NCBI RefSeq assembly: GCF_900184895.1
Contig: NZ_FXZK01000001.1
Coordinates: forward strand, 434,001 to 498,000
Direction: 5' to 3'
Source of the DNA: Flavimaricola marinus
GTDB lineage: Bacteria; Pseudomonadota; Alphaproteobacteria; Rhodobacterales; Rhodobacteraceae
DNA length: 64,000 nt
Position numbers and translations under genes: made by a program. Numbering within the stretch: the stretch's first letter is position 1; every line of letters begins with the position of its first letter. The notes beneath the pieces are model-generated. The model saw only the letters and a list, made by a program, of their open reading frames with translations, ran no database searches and was not told the origin of the DNA. This document shows, piece by piece, positions 27,813 to 37,297 of the stretch.

Positions 27813-30800
27813 TCAGGCCCCGATATCCGCCGCGGCCTCCGCACGAAGCCTGCGGGTGGCGGCACCGGGAGCCGCGCCCCAGACCGCGATCCAGCGATAG
27901 AAGATCGGCGTCAGGAACAGGGTGAAGACTGTCGCGAACCCCAGTCCCCCGACGATCACCCAGCCGACGGCGATGCGCGCCTCTGCGCCGGCGCCGGACG
28001 TCAGGATCAAGGGCAGGCCGCCAAAAACAGTGGACACCATCGTCATCATAACCGGACGGATGCGGAGCCGAAGCGCGTTGCGGATCGCGCTGTCGATATC
28101 TTCGCCGGCCTCACGCAGCTGGTTTGCGAATTCCACGATCAGGATGCCGTTTTTGGCCATTACCCCGATCAGCATGACGAGGCCGATCTGACTGTAGTAG
28201 TTCAGGGATCCGCCGGTCATCGAAATCGCCAGCAATGCGGCGGCAAGGCCGAACGGCACGGTCAGCATGATGACGACCGCGCTGGCAAAGCTTTCGAACT
28301 GGGCGGCGAGCACCAGAAGCACCACGATCAGCGCCACGCCAAAGACGGCATACATCCCGGCGGCCGTGTCATCGAGCGTTGCCGCCTCGCCCGTAAAGGT
28401 GATGGCCATGCCGTCGGGCAAGACATCGTCCGCAATTGTCAGCAATTGATCCATCGCGGTCGACAGATCGCCCCCTTCGCCGAGATTGGCCTGCAGCGGC
28501 ACGGCCAATGATCCGCCCAGACGAATGATCTGCGCGTCGCTGACCACCGTCTCCAGCGAGGCGACGGCAGACAGCGGGACATAGGCGCCGCTGTCGAGAC
28601 GTATGGACATCGATTCGATGTCGGAGGGATCATCGATCGGCGGGCCACCGGGAACGACGTTCACGCCGACCTCGGTATCGTCGGAAAAGACGGTGACCGC
28701 GACGTCGCCCTGCACCAATGCACGGACGAGGCGGGTGACGTCCGACCCGTTTAGCCCCATCTCGCGTGCCGCGGTGTCATCGACGGACACTTCCAACTGC
28801 GCATCCACGCTGTTGTTGGACAGCTGCGGGTTCAGGAATGCGCCATCCTGCGACATGGCTGCGGCGAGGCGCTCGGCGGCCGCCGTCATGTCCTCTAGAT
28901 TGGTGCCCGTGACCGCAAAGCCGAGCCCGCCACCCGCGCCGCGGATATTGAGACTGTTGGTGGAACGGGCGCTGACCTGCACACCGGGCACCGCGGACAA
29001 CCGGCCGCTGATCTGCGCAACAAGCTCTTGTTGGGAATAGTCGCGGTCGGCCCAATCCGGCAGGCGAACGACGATCGACGCGCTGGTGCCTCCGCCGATG
29101 CCGATAATGCTTTGCACCGCCTCGATCTCTCCGGAGTCGAGATAGGGCGCGAGGATATCCTCGATCAACAGCACCTGCGAGTCCAGATAGTCGACGGTCG
29201 TGTCCGACGCCCCCCGCGCCTGCACCAGAAAGAACCCCCGGTCTTCCTGTGGGGTCACAGTGGAGGGCAGCGTCGTCGCCGCCCCCGCGGCAATGATGGC
29301 AAAGCCCAGAGCGACGGACAGCACGAGCACCGGCGTCCGAATGGCCATATCCATGATCCGGTCAAACGCCTGCGAGAGCGCACCCGGCTTTACGTTTCTG
29401 TCGGCATCGGGCGTTCTTGCCGGGTCCAGCAGGGCCGCCAGAACCGGTGCCAGCGTCAGGGCCGTGACGGACGACAGCGTGACCGCAAAGGCGAGCACGA
29501 AGCCGAATTCCGAAAACACGCCCCCGGCCTGACCGGGCAGGAAGGAAATCGGAATAAACACGGCCGCAAGCGTCGCCGTCGTCGAGATGACCGCGAAGAA
29601 CACCTCGTTGGTTCCGGCGGCGGCGGCGGCATAGACGCCCATGCCCGCCTTGCGTTTGCGCACGATGTTTTCGATGACGACGATGGCGTCGTCCACGACC
29701 ATCCCCGTCGCCAGAACCAGCGCCAGTAGGCTGATCGTGTTGACGGAGAACCCGGTCAGCCAGATCGCGGCCAATGTGCCGATCAGAGCCACGGGGATCG
29801 TGACCGCGGGGATGAGCGTCGCACGCGGCGAGCGCAGGAACAGGAAGATCACGCCAATGACGATGGCGGTCGCCAGAAGCATGGATTTGACGACCTCTCG
29901 GATCGACCCTTCGATGAAGGTCCCGTCGTCCGAAGTAACCAACAACTGCACGCCGTCGGGCAACTGGTCACGCAGCTCCTCGACGGCCAACCCCACATCG
30001 CGCGAGATCTCGAGCGTGTTGCCGACGGATTGCCGCGTGATATCGAGGCTGACCGCCGTCTCGCCATTCACTCGTGTAAGGACGCTGGCGTCTTGGGGAA
30101 CCAGTTGAACAAAGGCGACATCGGCAACCTGCGTCGTGTCGTCGATCAGCAACTGGTTGATCGTCTCGACCGTCACCTCCTCGTTGCCGACGCGCAGAGA
30201 CAGGGTTTGAGATTGCGTCGTGAGCGACCCAAGAGCGGTATCGTCGCGCAGCCGCGTCAGGGCCGTCGAGACGTCAAAGATGGTCAGGCCGCGGCTCAAC
30301 AGCGAAGGCAGGTTCACCGCGACCCGGAATTCGTTGGCCCGGTTGCCGCGCACGGTCACTTCGGCGATTCCGTCGATCAGGGACAGGCGCTCGTAAACCA
30401 TCCCCTCTGCGATCTGGGTCAGCTCGTCGAAACTGGCGTCGCCCAAAAGGGCGAGCCGGATGATCGCGTCGGCGTTGCTGTCGCTCTTGCTGACGCTCGG
30501 ATCGTCGATGTCGTCGGGCAGCGCCCGCAGGGTTGACGACACGATCTCGCGTGCCTCGTTGGCGGCCACGTCCACGTCGGTCCCGTCCGTCAGGTCGATG
30601 GTGATGCGGCTGGTTCCGGTGCTGGAGCTCGATTCGATGTAGGACATGCCGTCCAGCGCGCTCAGGGCATCCTCCAGAACCTGAGTCACTTCCGTGTCCA
30701 CCGTGCTGGCCACGGCCCCGTCATAGGTGGTCCGCACGGACAGGACGGGTTGATCCACATCGGGCATTTCGCGAATGTCGACGCTGCCCAGCGCCGCCAG

Positions 30801-30902
30801 CCCGGCAATGACGATGAGCAGGTTCAGAACGATCCCGAGGATCGGCCGCCCGACGAAAAGGTCCGCGAACCCGGCCTTGTGTGCTCTCGTCTCGAAGCTC
30901 AT
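27813..30902 (-). CDS. RND efflux transporter permease subunit (AcrB/MdtB-like)
   Basis: A 1029-residue resistance-nodulation-division pump subunit with the usual two repeats of a transmembrane segment plus large periplasmic loop. The TM4 region carries the proton-relay pair in TGMVVDDAIVVIENI, and the second half has QIGLVMLIGVMAKNGILIVEF. The start MSFETRAHKAGFADLFVGRP at 30902 overlaps the adaptor stop by 4 bp. No outer-membrane channel gene is adjacent, so a channel encoded elsewhere is presumably used. Confidence 0.94.
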   Translation of the reverse strand: MSFETRAHKAGFADLFVGRPILGIVLNLLIVIAGLAALGSVDIREMPDVDQPVLSVRTTYDGAVASTVDTEVTQVLEDALSALDGMSYIESSSSTGTSRITIDLTDGTDVDVAANEAREIVSSTLRALPDDIDDPSVSKSDSNADAIIRLALLGDASFDELTQIAEGMVYERLSLIDGIAEVTVRGNRANEFRVAVNLPSLLSRGLTIFDVSTALTRLRDDTALGSLTTQSQTLSLRVGNEEVTVETINQLLIDDTTQVADVAFVQLVPQDASVLTRVNGETAVSLDITRQSVGNTLEISRDVGLAVEELRDQLPDGVQLLVTSDDGTFIEGSIREVVKSMLLATAIVIGVIFLFLRSPRATLIPAVTIPVALIGTLAAIWLTGFSVNTISLLALVLATGMVVDDAIVVIENIVRKRKAGMGVYAAAAAGTNEVFFAVISTTATLAAVFIPISFLPGQAGGVFSEFGFVLAFAVTLSSVTALTLAPVLAALLDPARTPDADRNVKPGALSQAFDRIMDMAIRTPVLVLSVALGFAIIAAGAATTLPSTVTPQEDRGFFLVQARGASDTTVDYLDSQVLLIEDILAPYLDSGEIEAVQSIIGIGGGTSASIVVRLPDWADRDYSQQELVAQISGRLSAVPGVQVSARSTNSLNIRGAGGGLGFAVTGTNLEDMTAAAERLAAAMSQDGAFLNPQLSNNSVDAQLEVSVDDTAAREMGLNGSDVTRLVRALVQGDVAVTVFSDDTEVGVNVVPGGPPIDDPSDIESMSIRLDSGAYVPLSAVASLETVVSDAQIIRLGGSLAVPLQANLGEGGDLSTAMDQLLTIADDVLPDGMAITFTGEAATLDDTAAGMYAVFGVALIVVLLVLAAQFESFASAVVIMLTVPFGLAAALLAISMTGGSLNYYSQIGLVMLIGVMAKNGILIVEFANQLREAGEDIDSAIRNALRLRIRPVMMTMVSTVFGGLPLILTSGAGAEARIAVGWVIVGGLGFATVFTLFLTPIFYRWIAVWGAAPGAATRRLRAEAAADIGA

Positions 30903-32047
30903 ACGCCCTGCCCCCCGGCGGATCGCGCGGCCACGACCTGCGCCCCGTCGCGCAGCTTCGATGCTCCTTCGGTCACGATTTGCGCGCCGATGGGGGCGTC
31001 GGTCTCGAGCCAGACCAGATCGCCGTCGCGATAGCGAATGGTGACCGGAACGCGGGTGCTGCTGCCGTCTTCCGCGACCCATATGCCCGCGCCTGTGCGG
31101 TCCCACGTGATTGCGGTGGCTGGCACCACCGGCAACGGCGGCGTCTCGTCGATCATCCGGATCGCAAAGGTCATCCCAGCCAGCAGAACACCCTCGGAAT
31201 TGTCGATTTCCGCCTGCACGGTCACGCTGCGCGACAGGCTGTCGAGGCGGCTGTCAAAGGCCGTCACGACGCCTTCGAAAACCCGCCCGGTATAGGTCGG
31301 CGTGGTGACAAGCACCGGTTTGCCCTCGGCCAGCAGACCGATCGCGCGTTCTGGCACCTCGAAAGTGGCCAACAGCGTCGCCGCATCGTCCAGCGTGACG
31401 ATCGGATCGCCGTTCGACAACCGGTCTCCGATGCTCACGTCGCTCAGACCGAGGCGGCCCGAGATCGGTGCCACGACCGTGCGGTTTTCCAGCGCGAGCT
31501 CGGCCAGACCCACATTCGCCTCTGCCAGCCGCAGCGCCACTTCGGCCTCGGACAGGGCCACGTCCGTGACAACGGCATTGCCGTTCTGGTGAAGCCCTTC
31601 GTAGCGGGACACCGTCGCCTGCGCCTGATCGCGGTTTGCCTGCGAGATCTCCAGCGCGAGCTGTTCGCTGCGATCGTCGAGCCGGAGAAGAACCTCGCCC
31701 TGCTCGACCAGCGCATTGGCCCGCAGCGCGGTTTCGACGACTTCGCCCGCTTCGGTCGCGACGACCTCGGCACGGCGCAGGGCCACCGCACTGCCGACCG
31801 TGCGCAATTCGAGCGTGTAAGGGCGTTCCTCGAGCGGTGCCAGAACGACGGTCGTCGCCCGCCCCTGCCCTCGCGGCCCACCGTTGGGCTGCCGGGCCTC
31901 TGGAGTGCCCGTTGCTGCGGCGTCCTCGGCAACGGCACCGCCCCAAAGCTGCGCAACCTGCTCGGGCACGCCAAATGCGACCCCGTAGGCACCCGCCAAC
32001 ACGCCCGCAGAGAGGACGAGAACGCTCAAAGACTTCAGGGCCTTCAT
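30899..32047 (-). CDS. RND efflux periplasmic adaptor (membrane fusion protein)
   Basis: A 382-residue HlyD/MexA-type adaptor. An N-terminal signal/anchor (MKALKSLSVLVLSAGVLAGAYGVAFG) is followed by a barrel-sandwich (lipoyl) half, VVETALRANALVEQGEVLLRL, an alpha-hairpin (about 115-175), and the second half VVAPISGRLGLSDVSIGDRL. The upstream in-frame extension is rejected because the signal peptide begins at 32047. It is coupled to the RND gene by ATGA. Confidence 0.92.
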   Translation of the reverse strand: MKALKSLSVLVLSAGVLAGAYGVAFGVPEQVAQLWGGAVAEDAAATGTPEARQPNGGPRGQGRATTVVLAPLEERPYTLELRTVGSAVALRRAEVVATEAGEVVETALRANALVEQGEVLLRLDDRSEQLALEISQANRDQAQATVSRYEGLHQNGNAVVTDVALSEAEVALRLAEANVGLAELALENRTVVAPISGRLGLSDVSIGDRLSNGDPIVTLDDAATLLATFEVPERAIGLLAEGKPVLVTTPTYTGRVFEGVVTAFDSRLDSLSRSVTVQAEIDNSEGVLLAGMTFAIRMIDETPPLPVVPATAITWDRTGAGIWVAEDGSSTRVPVTIRYRDGDLVWLETDAPIGAQIVTEGASKLRDGAQVVAARSAGGQGV

Positions 32048-32765
32048 TGCGCCTGCCTCCCCTTGCTCGACATCATCCTTTGGGCGTGAGGAGCGAGAAC
32101 CATTGCGTCGGTGACGCGCGTTCTCGCTGCCGTCCAAGCCTGGTTCCCGCGCCTCGAAGCGTCGCGTTCTCTTGATAAATCGATCATGCTGGAAATCTGC
32201 CTGTTGCGTCTCTTACGGCTTCTACGGATCGGCGGCGAGGTTCCGTCGCGGACAACCAGAAAGTTTTGCGCGAGGCATCGAGGGGGTGACAACACCTTGT
32301 TCCGAAGGGGAAGTTCCCGCCCACCGGGCCCATGGGAAATCGATCGACAGTTGGCCGTGCGCTCAATCGGGTGCGTCAGCTATACCGATAGCGCAGCGGA
32401 AACGGTCAAGGCGAGATGACACGCCGACCCGACACTTTGAGGCTCGTTCACGCGCGTTCAGTAACGCCGTATCGCGCACCGCCATTCGCCTGAACAATTC
32501 TGACTAAATTTATCAGGTTGACATACCCGACAAGTTCACTCAGGATTATCGCCAGCAGGCCGCCGCACTCAACAGCGTCGACCGGCGGTGTAAACAGTCG
32601 AGGGTTTCTTCCAATGCAGCCGATTCCGAACGCGCCGTTTCGCCGCCTCGCGGCACACAGTTGCCGCCGCCAGCACAGTTTCCCCCGCGAAAGCGTTCCG
32701 GCGAGGGCCGGAACTGCACCCGGCACTCCGTCTCTGGCGCCGACCAGCAGAGAGGGCCTGCCCGC
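32048..32765. other. 718-bp divergent intergenic region
   Basis: Separates the RND adaptor (minus) from the imelysin operon (plus). It holds the candidate iron-box promoter near 32501-32546. The rest (about 32060-32490 and 32560-32760) contains only short frames without ribosome sites. I see no regulator gene for either neighbour here and no RNA gene I recognise. Confidence 0.5.
32501..32546 (+). promoter_or_regulatory. candidate iron-responsive promoter (TGA-N9-TCA box next to -35)
   Basis: TGACTAAATTTATCA (32501-32515) fits the TGA-N9-TCA iron-responsive (IRO) box known for RirA-type regulation in alphaproteobacteria. Two bases later stands a perfect -35, TTGACA (32518-32523), and 17 bp after that CAGGAT, a weak -10. 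The box-promoter arrangement points toward the imelysin operon, a kind of operon usually linked to iron. It lies about 220 bp upstream of the first start codon, so a long leader is implied. Confidence 0.5.
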
Positions 32766-33242
32766 ATGAGCCGCTCTCCCCATATCCGGGGCGGCGCCCC
32801 TGTCGGCTTTCTCACCGAACTGGACGGGATCGAGGCCGCCTCCGTGATCTACCTCCGGCTCTGGTCGGATGGGCCGGATGCACAGGCCCAGGTCTGCCAA
32901 GACCTCGCCACCAGCCTCGGCGCGGAACGGGGCAGACGTGCGGTGCAGTCCTTCGAGACGCTTTGCGCCATGTTTGCCACGCACGGCCGGCGCCCGCTGA
33001 TGCGTCACTCGGTGAAATGCAAATGCCTCGGGGCCGACGAATCGTGTTTTGCCAACTTCATCGCGACCGCCGCGACCGGCGAACGCGAGGATGCGATGCT
33101 GATCGCGACATTGCTCGTGCGGCCGGATGTGGCCCCGCTGATCGCGTCGCTCGCCGCCGATTTCGGCCATGCGCTGATGCGGATGAGTCCCGCCGCCCCG
33201 CGAGACCTATCGCCATCACAAAACCCGCAAACACTCCACTGA
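32766..33242 (+). CDS. hypothetical protein with Cys/His cluster, first gene of the imelysin operon
   Basis: A 158-residue cytoplasmic-looking protein with no signal peptide. The striking segment is RHSVKCKCLGADESCFANFI (about 80-99), with three cysteines and a histidine that could bind a metal or cluster. The rest is helical and Ala/Leu-rich. The ATG at 32766 is used; the upstream in-frame extension lacks support. It precedes the imelysin gene by 13 bp, so they are probably co-transcribed. I recognise no named family. A role in iron sensing or handling is a guess from context only. Confidence 0.75.
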   Translation: MSRSPHIRGGAPVGFLTELDGIEAASVIYLRLWSDGPDAQAQVCQDLATSLGAERGRRAVQSFETLCAMFATHGRRPLMRHSVKCKCLGADESCFANFIATAATGEREDAMLIATLLVRPDVAPLIASLAADFGHALMRMSPAAPRDLSPSQNPQTLH

Positions 33243-33255
33243 CAGGACAGACCAC

Positions 33256-34518
33256 ATGACCAGACCCACGCTTACTGCAACGGCCATCGCATTGGCGCTC
33301 GCCACGCCCGCCTTTGCCGTCGAGCCCGCCGAGGTCCTCGAAACCTACGCCGACATCGCCGCCGCCAACTACGAGGACAGCCTGATTACGGCGCAGCGGT
33401 TGCAGGCCGCGGTCGATGCATTGGTTTCAGAGCCGTCCGCAGAGGCGCTTTCCGCCGCCCGCGCCGCATGGCTGGCCGCCCGCGTGCCCTATCAGCAGAC
33501 CGAAGTCTTTCGCTTTGGCAATGCCATCGTCGACGACTGGGAGGGCAAGGTGAACGCCTGGCCGCTGGACGAGGGGCTGATCGACTATGTCGACGCCTCC
33601 TATGGCGGGCCGTCGGATGAAAACGCCTTCGCCACGCTCAACGTGATCGCGACTCCGATCCTGACGTTGTCGGGCCAAGAGATCGACGCAACCGAGATCA
33701 CTCCGGCCCTGCTGCAAGACACCCTGCACGAAGCCGACGGCGTCGAGGCCAACGTCGCCACCGGCTACCATGCCATCGAGTTCCTGCTCTGGGGGCAAGA
33801 CCTGAACCGGCACGCGGCCGGTGCCGGAAACCGGCCATGGACCGACTACGCCGCCGGTGAAGACTGCACCAACGGCAACTGTGATCGCCGCGCCGCCTAT
33901 CTGACGGCGGCCACCGAACTGCTGGTCTCGGATCTCGAAGACATGACCGCGGCCTGGGCCGATGGCGGCGCGGCGCGGTCCGACCTCATGGCCGATCAGA
34001 GCGCCGGGATCTCGGCCATTCTGACCGGCATGGGATCGCTGTCCTACGGTGAAACCGCCGGCGAGCGGATGCGCCTCGGCGTCATGCTCAACGATCCCGA
34101 GGAAGAGCATTCCTGCTTTGCCGACAACACCCATAACGATCACTTCTACAACAGCGTCGGCATTCAGAACGTTTATCGGGGCGAATACATCCGGGTCGAT
34201 GGCAGCGTCGTGACCGGACCGTCCCTGTCCGACCTCGTGGCCGAGACCGACGCGGCGCTCGACGCCGAAATGCAAGGCAAGCTCAGCGATGCGGTCATGG
34301 CGTTGGGTCGGATCAAGATCGCCGCCGAAGCCGGGTTTGCCTATGATCAGATGCTGGAGCGCGGCAATGCCGCCGGCGAAGCACTCATCATGGGCGGCGT
34401 GAACGGGTTGATCGACCAGACCCGCTCGATCGAGCGAGTGATCGCGGCGCTGGGCGTCGAAGGGGTCGGGATCGAAGGGTCTGACAGCCTCGACGATCCG
34501 AACGCCGTGTTTCAATAA
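33256..34518 (+). CDS. imelysin family protein (IrpA-like)
   Basis: A 420-residue periplasmic protein with signal peptide about residues 1-21 (LTATAIALALATPAFAVE). It carries the imelysin GxHxxE signature as GYHAIEFLLWGQ (about 171-182) and the paired-repeat helical layout of the M75 family. The family includes iron-regulated IrpA; despite the name, proteolysis is doubtful for most members and an iron-linked role is favoured. It is followed after 196 bp by the di-heme oxidoreductase gene. Confidence 0.92.
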   Translation: MTRPTLTATAIALALATPAFAVEPAEVLETYADIAAANYEDSLITAQRLQAAVDALVSEPSAEALSAARAAWLAARVPYQQTEVFRFGNAIVDDWEGKVNAWPLDEGLIDYVDASYGGPSDENAFATLNVIATPILTLSGQEIDATEITPALLQDTLHEADGVEANVATGYHAIEFLLWGQDLNRHAAGAGNRPWTDYAAGEDCTNGNCDRRAAYLTAATELLVSDLEDMTAAWADGGAARSDLMADQSAGISAILTGMGSLSYGETAGERMRLGVMLNDPEEEHSCFADNTHNDHFYNSVGIQNVYRGEYIRVDGSVVTGPSLSDLVAETDAALDAEMQGKLSDAVMALGRIKIAAEAGFAYDQMLERGNAAGEALIMGGVNGLIDQTRSIERVIAALGVEGVGIEGSDSLDDPNAVFQ

Positions 34519-34714
34519 ACTCACCGGGCTGGCCGGGCTGATCGCATGATTTTCAGCCCCGGTCAGCCCAAGTGGAAACATGCACCAGAGCCGCCCGCAA
34601 GGCGAGACGTCCCTACTCCCGCCTTGCGCATAGACCTGCCGGCTGAGACCATCACCTCGGCATGGCACAGACCTGCCGCCGCAGCGCCCCTACGGCCAAG
34701 CGCGATGAGGACCC

Positions 34715-36292
34715 ATGCGCAGTTTGACACGATCCAGATGGATGACGCCGAGCCACCTGCTGCTGGCGACGTTGGCCGCGGGCTCCGTGGCCTTGGCCGA
34801 TACGCCCGCACGACCCGCCTATGTCGGCTTGGGTGATCCGCACCTGAATGTCGTTCCGCGCACCGAGGCCGAGGCAGCCCGGATCGCCGCGGCCACGGCG
34901 CGCGCCACTGATTTCACATCCGCCCAAGCCTACGAAGAGCGGCCTGCGGGCGCGGCAACCGTGCGCGTGCTGCCCGACGCGAATGCGTTTTCCCAGCCAT
35001 CCGGCAACATCAGCTTCGAGGACGAGCTGGAGTTCAAGCTGGGCAACGGGTTGTTCCGCAAGCTCTGGGTGTCTTCACCCTCCTCCACACTGGCTTCCGA
35101 CGGATTGGGTCCGTTGTTCAACGCGCGATCCTGCCAGCGGTGCCACATCAAGGACGGGCGCGGGCATCCGCCGGAAAACGCAGACGACAACGCCGTGTCG
35201 ATGTTTCTGCGGGTGTCGATCATGGATCCCGAGGGCGGGGCGGAAAGTGCTGCCGTCGCGGAAATCGCCGACTACATCGCCACCCTGCCCGATCCGACCT
35301 ACGGGTCGCAATTGCAGGACTTTGCCGTGCCGGGCCATGCCTCGGAATACAGGCTCGCGGTGCGCTATGACGAGGAAATCGTGCGCCTTGCAGATGGCAC
35401 CGAGGTCGCCTTGCGGCATCCGACCTACGAGGCCGCCAATCTGGGATATGGCCCGCTCCACGAGGGGGCCATGCTGTCACCGAGGGTCGCCCCGCAAATG
35501 ATCGGGCTGGGCTTGCTGGAGGCGATACCGGCCGCCGATCTGCTCGCGAATGCCGACCCCGACGATCTCGACGGCAATGGTATCTCCGGCCGGCCCAACA
35601 TCGTCTGGTCGGTGCAGTTCGACCAGCCCATGCTGGGGCGGTTCGGCCTCAAGGCCGGCAGCCCCACGATCATGGAACAATCGGCCAGCGCCTTCGCGGG
35701 CGACATCGGCATCTCTACCCCGCTGTTTCCGGCAGGTGCGGGGGAATGCACGGCCAACCAGACGCTCTGTCAGGCCGCCATCCACGGCGACAACGACGAC
35801 CGTGGCACCGAGATCGACGCCGAAGGCATGGATCTGGTGACCTTCTACAGCCGCAACCTCGGCGTCCCTGCCCGCCGCGACGTGGATGATCCAGAGGTGC
35901 TGCGCGGCAAGGAAATCTTCCACTCCCTCGGCTGCACCTCCTGCCACACCCCCAGCTTTGTCACCCACCGGCTCGCGGATCAGCCCGAACAGAGCTTTCA
36001 GTTGATATGGCCTTACACCGATCTGTTGCTGCACGACATGGGGCCGGGCCTCGCCGACGATCGTCCGGAAGGCCGTGCGACGGGACGGGAATGGCGGACG
36101 CCGCCACTGTGGGGCATCGGTCTGACCCGGCAGGTCAGCGGTCATACCTATTTCCTGCATGACGGCCGGGCACGGTCGCTGATCGAGGCGATCCTTTGGC
36201 ATGGGGGCGAGGCTCAGGCCGCGCGGGACTCCGTGGTCAACCTGCCAGCCGAGGATCGCGCCGCACTTGTGAGATTTCTGGAGAGCCTATGA
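34715..36292 (+). CDS. di-heme oxidoreductase family protein (DHOR, putative thiol oxidoreductase)
   Basis: A 525-residue periplasmic c-type cytochrome. Signal peptide LLLATLAAGSVALA, then heme motifs CQRCH (Cys140, Cys143, His144) and CTSCH (Cys407, Cys410, His411). It matches the DHOR family (COG3488). GAGG precedes the ATG at 34715; MTPSH at 34742 is an alternative. It overlaps the second imelysin gene by 4 bp. The imelysin-DHOR-imelysin-DUF1513 order recurs in proteobacteria and suggests a redox step in iron acquisition, though the reaction is not established. Confidence 0.92.
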   Translation: MRSLTRSRWMTPSHLLLATLAAGSVALADTPARPAYVGLGDPHLNVVPRTEAEAARIAAATARATDFTSAQAYEERPAGAATVRVLPDANAFSQPSGNISFEDELEFKLGNGLFRKLWVSSPSSTLASDGLGPLFNARSCQRCHIKDGRGHPPENADDNAVSMFLRVSIMDPEGGAESAAVAEIADYIATLPDPTYGSQLQDFAVPGHASEYRLAVRYDEEIVRLADGTEVALRHPTYEAANLGYGPLHEGAMLSPRVAPQMIGLGLLEAIPAADLLANADPDDLDGNGISGRPNIVWSVQFDQPMLGRFGLKAGSPTIMEQSASAFAGDIGISTPLFPAGAGECTANQTLCQAAIHGDNDDRGTEIDAEGMDLVTFYSRNLGVPARRDVDDPEVLRGKEIFHSLGCTSCHTPSFVTHRLADQPEQSFQLIWPYTDLLLHDMGPGLADDRPEGRATGREWRTPPLWGIGLTRQVSGHTYFLHDGRARSLIEAILWHGGEAQAARDSVVNLPAEDRAALVRFLESL

Positions 36293-37296
36293 AACGATAC
36301 CTTCTCGCCGCGACGCTGGTCTGCGCGCCGGTCCAGGCAGCGGCGGACCCGTCGATCCCCGACATCATCGACGATCACATCCTGCCCCGGTTCGAGGCGC
36401 TGGCCACCACCACCGACACCCTGTCACATGTGGCCCAAGAGACATGTCTTCCCGCCTCAGAGGATCTGCGTCGCGCCTACGGGATCGCGTTCGATGCGTG
36501 GATTTCGGCCAGCCATCTGCGGTTCGGCCCGACCGAGGTCGATGATCGCGCCTTTGCGCTGGCCTTCTGGCCCGACAGCCGTGGTGCCACACCGCAGGCG
36601 CTGGCCAAGCTGATCGCGGATCAGGACCCCATCGCCTTCGATCCAGACAGCTACGCCGATGTCTCGATCGCGGCACGCGGGTTCTACGCGCTCGAATTCC
36701 TGATCTACGACGATGCGCTGTTGCAGCAGGGCGACGCGCAATACCATTGCACGCTGGTTCAGACGGTCGCCGCGGATATCGCCGCAACCGCTGCCGCCAT
36801 CCATCGCGATTGGGTTGAGGAACATGCCGATGTTCTGCTGACCCCCGGCGCGGAGGCGCTCTACCGCAATGATGAGGAGGTTCTCAGAGAGCTGCTCAAG
36901 GCGCTGACAGCCGGGCTGCAATTCACGCAGGACAGCCGCCTCGGCCGTCCACTGGGCACGTTTGAGCGGCCCCGGCCGACGCGGGCCGAGGCGCGCAGAT
37001 CGGGGCGTTCGGCACGGCATGTCACGCTGAGCCTCGAGGCCCTGCACGATCTGGCCGGGCATCTGGCCGCAGGCGACGCCGCGCTGACCGCGACGCTCGA
37101 CCAGCAGTTCGCCGACGCGCTGGCGAGGCTCGCCGAACTGGATGTTCCCGTGTTTGCCGGTGTCTCCGACCCACAAACCCGCTTCAGGATCGAGGTCCTC
37201 AGTCAGGCCGTCGGCACCATTCGCACGACGGTCCTGACTGGGCTGGGCCAGGCACTGGGCGTTTCGGCCGGCTTCAACGCGCTCGACGGTGATTGA
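36289..37296 (+). CDS. imelysin family protein (second copy)
   Basis: A 335-residue exported protein. Signal peptide MKRYLLAATLVCAPVQAAAD, then an imelysin-like domain. The GxHxxE motif of the first copy is replaced by ARGFYALEFLIYD (about 129-141), where Tyr stands in place of His, so metal binding may be lost or altered. It overlaps the di-heme gene by 4 bp. The divergence between the two copies suggests different roles in one complex. Confidence 0.88.
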   Translation: MKRYLLAATLVCAPVQAAADPSIPDIIDDHILPRFEALATTTDTLSHVAQETCLPASEDLRRAYGIAFDAWISASHLRFGPTEVDDRAFALAFWPDSRGATPQALAKLIADQDPIAFDPDSYADVSIAARGFYALEFLIYDDALLQQGDAQYHCTLVQTVAADIAATAAAIHRDWVEEHADVLLTPGAEALYRNDEEVLRELLKALTAGLQFTQDSRLGRPLGTFERPRPTRAEARRSGRSARHVTLSLEALHDLAGHLAAGDAALTATLDQQFADALARLAELDVPVFAGVSDPQTRFRIEVLSQAVGTIRTTVLTGLGQALGVSAGFNALDGD

Positions 37297-37297
37297 G

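Noticed and set aside
30903-31106. N-terminal extension of the RND permease by 68 residues
   Set aside because: The extension is Arg-rich, lies wholly inside the adaptor gene in another frame, and the RND fold starts at MSFETRAHKAG with an ATGA overlap.
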